A DNA stretch of 64,000 nucleotides from Daphnia carinata (taxonomy: Eukaryota; Arthropoda; Branchiopoda; Diplostraca; Daphniidae), in assembly GCF_022539665.2 (NCBI RefSeq), contig NC_081333.1, positions 2,480,001 through 2,544,000 of the forward strand, in the 5' to 3' direction. The notes below the pieces were generated by a model. That model did not search any database. It saw only the letters and a list, made by a program, of their open reading frames with translations, and had not been told where the DNA came from. This document shows, one piece after another, positions 27,611-38,204 of the stretch. Made by a program: the position numbers and the translations under genes. The first letter of the stretch is position 1, and each line of letters opens with the position of its first letter.

Positions 27611-30600
27611 GCCAATCACAGTTTGAAATTCCCGCGTAATAATTGGACGGACACGCTCCCGTTGCCCGTCTTGGCTATGATCCATTTTTTATTTTATTAT
27701 TTTTTTTTTTTTTATTCTTGCGAATCATATGGAAAAATTCTCAAATAATGAGTCACGTTTTCATTCTAAAAATAAATCAACAGGTACGACTACGAAGAGT
27801 CACATCGAGCTTGTTTCCTGGGCTGGACGTCGTCGCTGTCGTACTCGATCGTCCTGCTCATCATCACATTCTGTTTCCCATTGGTGTCGATGCTCGTCTT
27901 CTACTACGCCATTCTCCAGGTGGCCCGCACCAAATGCAAACGCATCAATTTCGGTAAAAGACCCACAACCAATCGACCCCCGACATGACTTGAAATTGCT
28001 CTTGTAATTCCATTTAAATACGTTTATTTCCACTCTGACGCCTTGGCCACAACAACATTTAAAAAAAAAAAAAAAAGAAAGCCTTAAAAAGGAAATTTTG
28101 ATTGATTGGCAATTGCGTAATACGGCAGGAACGATGTCGGAGCCGCCAATGACTCCGCTGGAACGGATCCAAACTCTGGCGGCAGCGGGGAATCCGCCAC
28201 CGACGCCGCCCGGCTGCGCTGAACTGGCCAACATGCTGGGCGAACTGGGTCGAGTGGCCATGTCCGATTCGCAGACGAGCATAGGCAACAACAACAACAA
28301 CAACCGGTCGCTGAGGCGCAATCGGTTCAGCTTCAACGGTCGCAAACCGTCCTTTTCTTGGCTGTCCAGCACGTCGTCCATCAATTCCACGGCGCCCGTC
28401 AAAGGTGATTCATTCTTTTTCCTATCTCGTTTTTTTTTTTTTTCAAGAAGGGGGGGGGGAGGGGTCACGTTCTCGTGACCAGCATGACAAACCTCCTGTC
28501 CACCCTTTCTTTTTTCCTCGCAATATTCTTGTCTTTTCCATCATTATGGCATAATAAGAAAAGAAAATGGATGCCAAATAGCTCCAGGGCTTAGGAGTCG
28601 TTTGTCTTTTTTTTTTTTTTTTTTATATATATATTCTATTCGACACACTCACTTTCGGTCGTGATTCATCGGCCAACGGGACGTTTCAACTTGTTGTTTT
28701 CACACAGTCCTTTTTGATTTTTAAAATCAGCTTTTCTAGTTATGCAAAAAAAAAAAAAATAAAACGAGAAAGACAAAGGGAAAAGAGAGTGAAATGTTTG
28801 GACGAGAAGAAAGAAAACGAGGGCAAATGCAATACGAGGAACATAAGCTGCCACACGTGCGGCAATGGATAATAGCGAACGAATGACATAGATAAATAAG
28901 AACGGGAAGGCAATTCTGCGTGTTCGGGGCTCGTGATTTGTTTTCAGGGGTTTTCTTTTTTGCACGTATATTAAATATATCTGATGTCAGCTGTTGTCTT
29001 TTTTTAGTTTGCGTGCGACGAGCGCAAAGGATAACGTACAATGCGACCCGTAAGACGAGAACTCAACGAATATTAAGAAATCTTCCTTTAATAGCTTCAG
29101 ATCCGATTGCATCCGGAATAAGCGATCGAGCTAAATCTGACTCCGAAGTTACAAAGTCTGCGAAAATCATTTGCCTACAAAAACATCTAACGTTTCTGAA
29201 ATCGATCAATCTTGTCTTGCACATTCGGCTGGCCCTTGTCATATGAAAAAATTCGCGGATTTTAAGGCCGAATCCATGTCGAATGTCACGCAATGGCAGC
29301 CATCAAATGCCCCCGGTGCACGTCAAGGAGGTCGTGTCATGTTGCCTTACTATACGGGCTAGAGTTGGGTCGTGGATTGTAACAAAATCAAGTTCCCTAG
29401 GCAACGTTTCGTGTTAGCCGCGGGATCAATAATGTCATACACCCCAAACCTGATTTTATTCTATTTTTTTTTTTTCGCCTATCAATCGCTGAAAATTGTT
29501 AGATCATAGCCCCTGTTAGATATAAGTGAATCGCAAGTCTATATAGCAGCTGAAAATATTGATTGACATCCAGGCTGGACCTTTCGCATGACGTTCACTG
29601 ATAATCGATACAAGATCCGGCTTGCAATTGTATCAATAAATCATCCGACCCATGTAACTTTCGTTTTCTTTTTTCTTTCTCCGCGCAGAATTAAAAATAG
29701 CCGTGTGTTTAGACCCCCCGCGTACTGGTCGATCTCGTCCAGGCTAGAGAGAGAGAGAGAGAGACAGTTTATGTATGTACACGAAAAGCGAAAAAGTAAA
29801 TAGCTTTCGGGGATTGCATGCGAGGCGTTGTCTGCATTTCAGATTAAGGAAGAAGCCGAGCCGAGAAGCTTTCCGTTTTTCAATATCGTTCTTGACGACT
29901 TCAGGACATCAAATAGGGAGGGGGGGGGGGAGGTGGGATAGTTGGCTTGGAGAGTCAGAAGACGCCCCTGAATAATGTGCTGTTTTAAAAAAAAAGTGTA
30001 TAGGAAAGAGAGAGAGAGAGAGAGAGAGAGGGGAAAATCATTAACTTTTATATACAGACACAGAGTATTCTTTGAGCTATAAAAACTCATGGCTAGTGTA
30101 GATATCATGTGCGTGTTGTGTTGTTGCTACCGCGGGAATCAAAAAGAGGTTTCGGCAGTCTGTGTTTATCCTTTTTTGGGGGGGGGACGGGTGTCATGGT
30201 AACCAGAGGCCAAAACACAGTTAAGTGTGTGTGTATATATTCTCCAGGATCTGAGATTGAAAAACAAAAAAAAAAATTGCCAACATAATGTAACGGCTAA
30301 AGAACAACAACAACAACAAAAAAATGGCTGTTATGTTTCGAAAAATGAACGTTAAATAACAAAAAAGAAAGGAAGGGAGAGTCATTGTTGATGAACATCC
30401 GTTTACGTGCAGGAATGAGGACCATTTTCCTGGTACTGGCTGCCTTTCTGTTGACATGGCTACCGATGCTGGTCCTCGCCCTACTGGATATGATCCGTTA
30501 CCTGGGCGGACTGGGCGCCTGGACGCCGCCGCAGTGGCTCTACGTCTTCGCGATGTGGTCCATGTGCGCTGGAAGCGTCACCTACCCGATCCTGTACGGC

Positions 30601-31472
30601 ATTTACAACCGGGCCATCCGGAAGGAGCTGCGCCTCTGTCTCAGCTGCAGCGGCGGATTGAACACCAAGAAATGGCGCAACGTCAATCACTTTTACCATC
30701 ACGGAGGGAGCACCGGAGCCGGCCAAAGACGAGGATCCAAATGGTCCAATTACTCAGGTCTTTTTTTTTTTTTGAAATTAGCCAATCTTCTTTCTGTTAT
30801 AAAGTTTAATATTCAAATTGATCGATCTTAAACAAAATAGAATACGCAGCTCTTAGGCCAAGAGAAACATCAGCTGCTGCAACGGCGGCCGTTTCGGCGG
30901 CCGTAGCGGCCGCAGCAGCGGCCAGTACTGCCCAGCAAGGACTGACGGAATCATTGACGGCCCTGCAGGCTGGCATGAGTGACATCAAATCGATCCGCGT
31001 CCGGAAATCAAGCCAAGATTCCGGAGCTGTGATACCGAGCGACGATGAAGACGGTACGGGACACGCCAGGAGTTCCAGTCACGCGTCAGGTCATTCCAGT
31101 CAGAGCCATCACAGAGTGGAGCACAAATTATTGGCGTCTAATGCGCCGCACGCCGTGCCGTCCACAGCCGCAGCTGCCGTCGCCACCTGGAGGGCTTTCA
31201 ATCGACCCCGGATGGCCCTGGCTGTGTTGGCCGTTTCGCTCCAGCATATAGCAGCCCACTCGGATCATCTTCAGTATCATCGGCAACAGCAGGAAATCGA
31301 AGCTAAAATGAACGGCGCTACCATCCGTCCTGTAGAGGAAGATGAAGAAAAGCAGCCGGAAGAAGGCCAGCAACAGGTAGATGTCCCATTACAACCGGCC
31401 GTCCCTGTGCTCCCAGTAGCCGATGACGTCCGAACGTCGAGTCTCGACGAAGGCATCGAGCCGGATCGTTAA
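15941..31472 (+). CDS. GPR161: GPR161-like class A G-protein-coupled receptor, 8 exons, 667 aa
   Basis: This is a seven-helix receptor. Vertebrate GPR161 is a constitutively Gs-active ciliary receptor that restrains Hedgehog signalling. Exons: 15941-16209, 22783-22918, 23231-23277, 26051-26179, 27784-27953, 28129-28404, 30413-30757 and 30841-31472. All junctions are GT-AG, the phases close, and the total is 2004 nt. The N-terminus is about 60 residues with one NSS glycosylation site. TM1 is IWLTAVIGNGLITCTLL. TM2-3 has VFSVTLSNLIFSF, then SSIKQQWIFGSVWC, and DRY at 150-152. TM4 ends in PPLFGWS. The third intracellular loop (about 250-343) is long, Ser/Pro-rich and has an Asn run. TM6 has TWLP, and TM7 has YPILYG instead of NPxxY. 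The tail is about 260 residues, with a poly-Ala stretch near 469-488, then ESLTALQAG and SSQDSG (514-519), which also occur in this order in vertebrate GPR161. The start was chosen at the first ATG in good context; an in-frame non-ATG extension is ignored. Orthology is inferred from motifs. Confidence 0.87.
16210..22782 (+). other. Giant first intron of the GPR161-like gene
   Basis: This 6.6 kb intron starts GTTAGT and ends CCCGCAG. It is far longer than the usual 50-120-base introns elsewhere in the window. It is packed with A and T homopolymers and has no open frame with family features. Long introns of this kind often carry regulatory sequence, but none is identified. Confidence 0.85.
16448..16517. 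repeat. Opposed homopolymers: about 29 T then about 18 A
   Basis: A run of about 29 T is followed 23 bases later by about 18 A. The two runs can pair with each other as a hairpin. They lie in intron 1 of the receptor. Confidence 0.85.
24205..24212. promoter_or_regulatory. Perfect CRE palindrome TGACGTCA inside the receptor gene
   Basis: The 8-bp consensus for CREB/ATF proteins occurs in the intron following the DRY exon. A partial copy, GACGTCAT, lies at 15474-15481, about 460 bases upstream of the receptor start. An 8-mer can occur by chance, so function is unproven. Confidence 0.3.
29746..29764. repeat. (GA)n microsatellite
   Basis: About nine GA units in the receptor intron before the TM6 exon. 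Confidence 0.85.
30007..30030. repeat. (AG)n microsatellite
   Basis: Twelve AG units, 0.4 kb before the exon that encodes TM6 and TM7. Confidence 0.9.
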
Positions 31473-33435
31473 AAAGAAGTATGTTTTATTTGGTGCGCAA
31501 TTCGAGGACAATGCAAGTACTTCATTTAGATGTTGACGTTTGGTCTTATTGTATCAAAAGCCATTCAACACAGACGGCAAACGAAAACAAAAAAAACAAC
31601 AACAAAAGACGCTCACACATCCGAAATCCTTGCCATACGCCATTCCCCCTTTTTACTTGTTGTTCGAGTGTGTGCGTGTGTTTTATTCCTTTGTTACGAC
31701 ATCAATCGTTTTTTTTTTTTTTTTTTTTTTTAAATTGGGATTTGTATTGTAATTTTGTTTATTCTCCTCATGTACTTTGTGTGAATGAAAATGGATATAC
31801 ATATATCATTCATGCGTTTTTTTATCAGGCCCATCCGAAACATTCGTTCACTATCGCCCGTATTTTCTCACGCTGGAGCAAACCGACAGTGTTTAAACGA
31901 TAACGGCGGACTAAAAGAAAAAAAAAAAAACACAACAAACAAAAATAAAAATAAGAAATCTATGTCTCCCCTTTGTCAACTGAGAAACTAGTCAAGCTCG
32001 ACGCTTTTGACTTATTTTTATACGTGGATTTTTTTTTTACAAGGAATCAAAGTTCAAAAAAAAAAAGAAACCATTTTTTTCTTTAATTAAAAAAAAACAA
32101 AAAAAAAAAAATGTTGGGTGATACGCGCGTTGTTTGTCTCTCGTTTATATTCCCTCCCCATCACCGTTTAGTAGACAAACGTACACTGAAAAAAAAAATC
32201 ACATCACACAACAAGAACAAAAATTGAAATTAAATCACGATCTATGTACGAATACGTAATCCCCTCTTTTCTTTTTGTAATGAGAAACGGACCTGAAAAA
32301 AGAAAAGTGAATACAAATTTTGGCTGGGTTCACCTTTCCTTGCGTGTTGCGTTTGAATTATTTTCTTGGTATTGTCATTTCACGCTATTATCCCCCCCCT
32401 CCGCCCGTAAAATAAGTCTGATGAAATAAGAAGAAAACATAATGTGAATACAGAGTTCAATGGCAGAGTGAAATGAAATGTCGTGCACACGAAAGAGTTT
32501 GAAAAAAAAATGAAGAAGAGAATCGATTTCAGACGACCTTTGTATTTATACTCAGCTCTATTATCAAAACTCCTTTCATTGACTCTTTTTTATTAGTTAT
32601 CATCATTTTTGTGTTAGTTATGTCTTTTTTTTTCTCTCTCTCTCTCTCTTGGCTGTTATTATAAAGGTAAAAAACAAAATCACTTAGTGGAAGATCGAAC
32701 ACAATCCCTAACGGACTGGCAGAGAAAACAGACATGGATTTGTTTCAAACTTTTGTTGTTGTCTTCTTCTTTTTTTTTTTTTTTCCCAGAGACTTCTGTT
32801 TTTTTTTCCACGGCACCGTTCCAAAAGCAAGAAGGGATCAATTAATTATTTTTTCGGTTAAGTTTCAATATTGAGAGGAGCCGGTTGCTATTTCAAAATT
32901 CTACAGCGCACTACGTCTAAGTTCTATCTTTCCCCCCTCAAAATAATAAAAAAAAATGGGGACAAATAAATTGCATGGCAAACTACAAAATGTTTCTTCA
33001 CCCCATTTCAACAATGAAAACTGCAAGGGAAACATCGTGTGTGCGCAAAAGGACAAACACTGCAACAATGTAAATGCTCCCGAGAGTGCCTCATCCGTCT
33101 CCTGTTTCTTTTTTTGAAGTCTTCTAGATTCCCTTTTTTGCTTAGCTGGAAGTTGAGTCACGGGAAAGGATAGAGAAGCAAACAACTTACCTTTTTCTTT
33201 AACGTGGGGTTGTTGTTGTGTTGAATTCAAGGAAGTTACTCTCTGCTCATCGATTAATACACAGCACGACCGTGGATAATTTCTTTTTTTTTTTTTCTCC
33301 AAACAAACAAAGTCAAGCATGTGAAGGGAATGGGAGGGAGGGGGGGGGAAGGGATCTCATGTAGCTCAAGGAGGGAAGGGAGCTAACGGGTAGAAGTGGG
33401 AGGGATGTGGAGGAAAGACTTGGCGACGGCTGCAG
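31473..33435. other. Convergent intergenic region (receptor and Mo25 3' ends)
   Basis: This holds the 3' UTR of the receptor (+) and of Mo25 (-). It contains several poly-A and poly-T runs, a (CT)n repeat at 32633-32649, and a G-rich stretch at 33331-33420 just downstream of the Mo25 stop. No convincing coding exon is seen. Confidence 0.6.
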
Positions 33436-34820
33436 CTAGTTCTCGGGAGGTCGGAGCTCTTTGATTTGTTTTATAAGGTAAGCCTTTTCATCATTGAACT
33501 GCTCGTCTTCAGACCGATCCGTGTGGAACTTGGTCAGGAACTCGACCAGTTTCTCCTGATTGCGAAGCAAGATATCCAGAATGGGCTTAGGCTTGTTAGG
33601 GTTGGCCACAAACACTTTGAAGACGTGGAAGGCTTCAAATTGGATGTTACGCGACTTCTCTTTAAGCATGTTCATCATCAGCTTCAAGTTGTCCGGATTA
33701 GAAATATACCGAGTCATAACCTATAGATGTCCACGGAAACCAAACAACGAATGGAATCTTCAACTCTCATCAAAAGGCAATTAAATCGATTACGCACCGT
33801 GAAGTTGTGACGATCGAGAAGTAGTTCACCGAGAAGTTTTAAGCTTTGTCGGCGAGTCACGTAGTTCTCGGAGTTAAGTAGCCCCTGATAGTGGGCAAAA
33901 ACTTTGTCGTAGTTGGCTTCCAGGAACTCGGCGCACAGAATTTTGTGCTTAGTTAACAGCTCCTGCGTGATACAATAACCATGGCCATTGTTATGAATTT
34001 CTGCACAATGCGAAATGCGAACGTAATTATAAATCGATCAGTTTAAACCATGCCTTGAAAGTCGAAAAGGCGTCTGAGGCGATGTCAAACGTAGATACTT
34101 CAACGAATTTAAAAAAATGGTAAAATTCCTCAGAATAGAGGAGAATTTTGGCGAGGGCCTCATATCGGGCACATTCCCGTAGCATCGTTCCGCAATTTAA
34201 AGCGATATCCTGATGCTCATATCTAGTGTGGGTCAAGGTATAAAACTGTACGCCCAAACTAAATGATTTCCACACATTTTTTGGTAATTTACCCTTGCAC
34301 AAGCGTGAAAAGTATTTCTGGCCGCGTGCATATATATTCCACCGTTGGAGAACGTGTACCAATTTGCCGCCTAAGAATGTTGTTGAAAATTTGCGCCACA
34401 TCTTTTTTCCCCTATAAAAATAAAGTTTTTTTTGTAAGGCTAGAAGATTTAACTGAAATACCATGCTACAATACAAACCTCAAAATCAACACGGGAAAGA
34501 TGCTGAATGAGGTGCACTAGCAATCCAGAGTTGTACAGTTCCTGTGACAGCTGAGCGACAACAATGTCAGTTTGTGGTTCACTGTCTGAGGTACCATAAA
34601 GCATGTTCTTGATTAAGAGCAAATTTTTGCTCACATCTTCCTGGGCCTGTATTTCATCAGTAAACAAATATTTGTTTGGTCACGATAACACAAAAATGGG
34701 CAATAATTCGCTACCAACCTTTTCAATCTTTTTGTCACCCTTCTCTAATGAGAGCATAGCCTCCTTTAATGCTTTCACAACCTCAGCAGGTGACTTCTGT
34801 GATTTTCCAAATAAAGGCAT
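33436..34820 (-). CDS. Mo25: Mo25 / CAB39 scaffold protein
   Basis: Mo25 is an armadillo-like scaffold that holds STRAD and the kinase LKB1 in an active complex and also activates other GCKs. The start is taken at ATG 34820-34818 ([20 protein letters not shown]), which matches the fly start; an in-frame ATG three codons upstream (34829) would add MIK. Exons then read [60 protein letters not shown] with [35 protein letters not shown] with [20 protein letters not shown], and a last exon 33436-33720 with [19 protein letters not shown] and [18 protein letters not shown]. Length and order match the ~340-residue family with no gaps. The upstream region to about 35.3 kb probably holds its promoter. 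Confidence 0.95.
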
Positions 34821-35839
34821 CTTGATCATAGTGATAGTTGTTTTTGGTGCAGGTTGAAACTAAAACAGAATTCCTGAAGAAAAAATTGTATCAAATAATT
34901 AGTTTTGATTCTATGTTCCTGCACTGTAACTGAGAGACAGTTGTGTAACAAAATAACAATAGCGAAAATAATAAAATGGATTCCTTTTCAAACAAGAAAT
35001 TCGGGTTTATCGACTCATTAGGTTTACCTTGACGTTCACCTAACAGGAAAAAGATTGTGTGTTGAACGAATCAAAACGTATTTTGCATCACTGACTAAGC
35101 GAGTTAACGTTGGGCTGAAAAGGTTCCCCCTATTTTCTGAAAATTTTTAGAACTCCCCAGAATAAACGTGATATGTTCTCTGGAATGAAAAACAGAAAAA
35201 TTTCCACTAACAATCTTCACGTCGTTAAACTAACCTGTCAGGTAAAAACCCCACTACTGCGCCATCTATCATTGATCTGTTTAACTTAATGACGAAACTG
35301 CGACACCATCTTCGTTCGGAAGCTGTGACTTGTTGGAAAACTAGCCATCGGTAGCAGAATTGGAAGTTGCTTATACATCACCAGGCAGCAGTTCACTGTT
35401 CAGTAAATCTTTAATGTATAAGCCCAGTAGTTACAGCTGCGTTACAATGTATTTAACAAGGGACGACAGACACACACAAAACAAGTTCCCTTTCAACTTT
35501 ATTGCCTAGCGAATCCTCTATTGCTCACGTAAAACACATCTCAAACAGCCTATTGCAGATATGCATGCTAGCTGACCAACAATGTGATAGGTATGTAAAT
35601 AATATGTAAATGAACACAATCTGTAAACAAGCAAGACAAATGTGTACATACACCTCTTTTATGCCACATTATTATACACATTGGATAAAATTTTTATTCA
35701 ATCCCAATGATCCAAACCAAGTGGGCTAAAACAGATATGTAACAAGAATTTGTTAAAGGCAGCTGGCACTTAAACATGTGTAGTGTACAGCATGTGGCAT
35801 TGAGTATGCTGCTTGGGATTGTGTTTGCATATCCTATTT
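34821..35839. other. Noncoding region upstream of Mo25
   Basis: AT-rich sequence with no supported exon. The segment next to 34821 presumably carries the Mo25 promoter and 5' UTR. It ends where similarity to the cellulase gene begins. Confidence 0.5.
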
Positions 35840-36790
35840 GGAAATTAAGTATCATATTGTCTTCAAGTAACATTGGCTTTATCTCTACTATGTAGTGTTG
35901 GAAGCTCTTATACTTAAGACATGTTACTCTCAATGTTTCAGTGAACTGAGAAAGCTGTTGATCTTAACAGCAGTCCCTTGACATACCGCCAATGTCCGCC
36001 AAAAACAGATTCATTATGCGTTTGAAGACATTGGCCGAAGCTTTGTTCTAGGTTTCGGAGTTCCTTCTCCTGTAAACCACATCATTCCAGGTGTGAAAAA
36101 CCAACAAATTTAAAAAACAATTGAACAGGTAAATCTTGAACGTTTTCTTCTGGCCAACATCTATATGTTTTTCGTTCCTTTTGTTATTGATGCCCGTTGC
36201 ATGTCCGAACAGACCTATTATTTGTAACTGGAGAGCCTATGGTTCAACCGCAGCCAATTTTCAAATTCTGCATGGAGCTCTTGTTGGCGGGCCGACAAAA
36301 ACGACCTCTACGTGAATGTTAGGGACCACTATGTTGTAAACGAGGTAACCTTTGATTACTATGTGGGCTTCCAGACGTCGGTAACTGCTCTAAAATAATT
36401 GGCTTTAAAGTAGGTTGCAGATTGTAAAGATACACAAAAATAGAAGCTATAAGGCGAAAATTTTGAACTTCCAACGAAAAATATCAGCAAATATCTAAAA
36501 AGAAAAAAGGTAACTTTTCTAGTTTCTATCTTCGATGCAGAATCTGTTGTGTTTCTCGTTCGTTACATCGTTTGGTGGTTCCGTCGAACTTGGGGAGAAT
36601 GCAACTTATTTCATTTGAAAGTATTTCTTTAATCTCGGGGAAAAAACACACTGAAATTTTAAATTATTTTTTATATACCGCAGGATTTAAAAGTATAAAA
36701 CAAATTAAAACTGAAACGTTACAAATATTCTTGATCTCCACTGCTTTGTAAACCAAGAAATCGTTTATTTAATTATTTCTGTTCTAAAGA
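35840..36790 (+). pseudogene. Broken 3' end of a GH9 cellulase gene copy
   Basis: This stretch aligns by eye to the last two exons, the intron between them and the 3' flank of the intact cellulase (44.1-45.1 kb). Shared landmarks are GACATACCGCC (35978), GGCCGAAGCTTTGTT (36033), CATGTCCGAACAGACCT (36200), GGAGCTCTTGTTGGCGGGCC (36273) and the flank TTCGTTACATCG (36560). One G is lost in GGCCGGACAA, which shifts the frame, and in-frame stops follow. The catalytic-acid block NEV is still recognisable as GTAAACGAGGTA. Introns and 3' flank are preserved, so this is a DNA duplication and not a retrocopy. The upstream catalytic exons are absent. Confidence 0.85.
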
Positions 36791-36892
36791 ACAAATAGAA
36801 AAAAGAATTTCTTGTCAACAGATGGATCTTCGGCGCGAAAGAAATTTGTATGAAGAAAGTAAAAAATCTTCGCCAACAGACGGCCAGCCATT

Positions 36893-37040
36893 CCACTTCT
36901 AGGGATATTACCCTATTTAGGGGGATTTAAGGAAAATTTTTGGAATCTAGGGTGCAGTTATGGAAATCTAGGGTTTCTGGGATTATCCAGGGTCTATTTA
37001 ATTTTCTGGGGATTTCTCGGGATTTTGAGATTTTTGGCCA
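36893..37040. repeat. Degenerate CTAGGG/GGGATTT-rich stretch
   Basis: The phrase (T)CTAGGG or a close variant recurs about six times, separated by GGATTT-like units. It looks like a decayed short tandem repeat. It is too irregular for telomeric DNA. Confidence 0.4.
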
Positions 37041-37715
37041 AACCGCTGTTGCTTTTGGCGCTTCTATGCAACTTCAAAAGTAAAATGTTCCTCAATAAGA
37101 GCCACCAAGCGGACAATGGTGAACGGTACGCTTTTCAGAAAGTAACACTGACTAGGATACACCACGAACTCCATTTGATCCTCCAAACGTCTGTGCCAAA
37201 CATATCGCACGCCGAATTTTTTAAGACTCAAGTCTCCGACTGAATTTCTGACAAGCACTTGACCCAATTGCAAAAGCTGGGGAGAGTTCCTTGAATATAT
37301 ACGTAGGAATTACGAATCTATTTTGTTCAACCATGATGAACAATTTGTTGTTGAGACATGATGAACCCGAGGCCTCTCACACAATTTTGTTATCTAGGTG
37401 AACAACACACTGTTCATTGGGAAACGCTGTGATTCTCTTGAGGCTTTATAACGTTGAAAGTTCGATGACAATTATTTTTGGAAAAAACCATATCTTTATT
37501 GCTTAACTAAACAAATATGATGGGGCAATCCGATGGTTTTATTTCCATAGCCAATTTAAATTTTTCTGGTAACTTGTTTGGCTTTGACGGGCACTGGTTA
37601 ATTGCTTTAAAAATGTGTTCGATTTAATACTGTTCTAAAATAAATAAAATGGGTTATTTTATTTTTTTTATTTACATTTATAAAAATAATAAAAAAAAAT
37701 TTGAAGCAATGGTGT

Positions 37716-37795
37716 CTATAAGAACCGAACACGGACAGTCGACGTATGATCTCAGTGCTATACCACAGCGCCCTACCACAGCGCGACAACACTAT
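37716..37795 (-). other. Degenerate tRNA-like sequence
   Basis: On the minus strand a box A-like GCGCTGTGGTATAGC is followed at normal spacing by a weak box B-like TGTTCGGTTC. No cloverleaf can be closed. It is probably the head of an old tRNA-derived SINE, lying close to and opposite in orientation to the clearer copy at 37.86 kb. Confidence 0.4.
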
Positions 37796-37862
37796 TAGTC
37801 ACATATTATATAGCTCCGGTATTAGAACGAAGGTCGATGAAAAATAAATTTGTTTGAGATGT

Positions 37863-38117
37863 GCGGTCCTGGCACAGTGGTTACCACCTTCGCTTCGCAT
37901 TCTGAAGGCCCCGGGTTCAAGTCCCGACACCGCCAATTTCCCCCCTCCCTTTCCCTCCAAATCTTCATTCAAGATACGCAAGATTCATCGGATTACGCAA
38001 GCTTCTACAACAGATCAAGACGCAAGATTCTACGCCTTCAAGAAAGAAAAAAAAAGAGAGAAAACAAGAAGAAAGAAAAAAAGGAGAGAGAAAAGAAAAG
38101 AGAAAAAAGAAGAGCCA
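37863..38117 (+). mobile_element. tRNA-derived SINE-like element with A/AAGA-rich tail
   Basis: The head at 37863-37934 has a good pol III box A (TGGCACAGTGGTTACC) and box B (GGTTCAAGTCC). Five base pairs of an acceptor stem can form (GCGGT with ACCGC), but the D arm and the anticodon arm do not fold properly. A pyrimidine-rich body follows, then a 3' tail rich in AAGAAA/GAGAAA from about 38040. A tRNA-like head with an unrelated body and an A-rich tail is the SINE layout. Target-site duplications could not be defined. Confidence 0.6.
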
Positions 38118-38154
38118 TGCCTACTATAAAGGGGCTAAATGGCACACCAAAAAA

Positions 38155-38204
38155 AGCCTTGTCAGGCTAAAAATGACAAAAAATAGCCTTGCCAGGCTAA
38201 AAAT
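38155..38204. repeat. Two tandem copies of a short hairpin
   Basis: AGCCTTGTCAGGCTAAAAAT at 38155 recurs as AGCCTTGCCAGGCTAAAAAT at 38185, a 30-base period. Each copy contains the small inverted repeat AGCC...GGCT. It lies just after the SINE-like tail. Confidence 0.7.

Noticed and set aside
16220-30400. Open frames inside receptor introns, e.g. 23550-24026
   Set aside because: They overlap homopolymers, have no recognisable domains, and lie within introns defined by in-phase exon joins.
36893-37040. Telomere-like TTAGGG/CTAGGG phrases
   Set aside because: The units are irregular and mixed with GGGATTT; arthropod telomeres are usually TTAGG. More likely a decayed local repeat.
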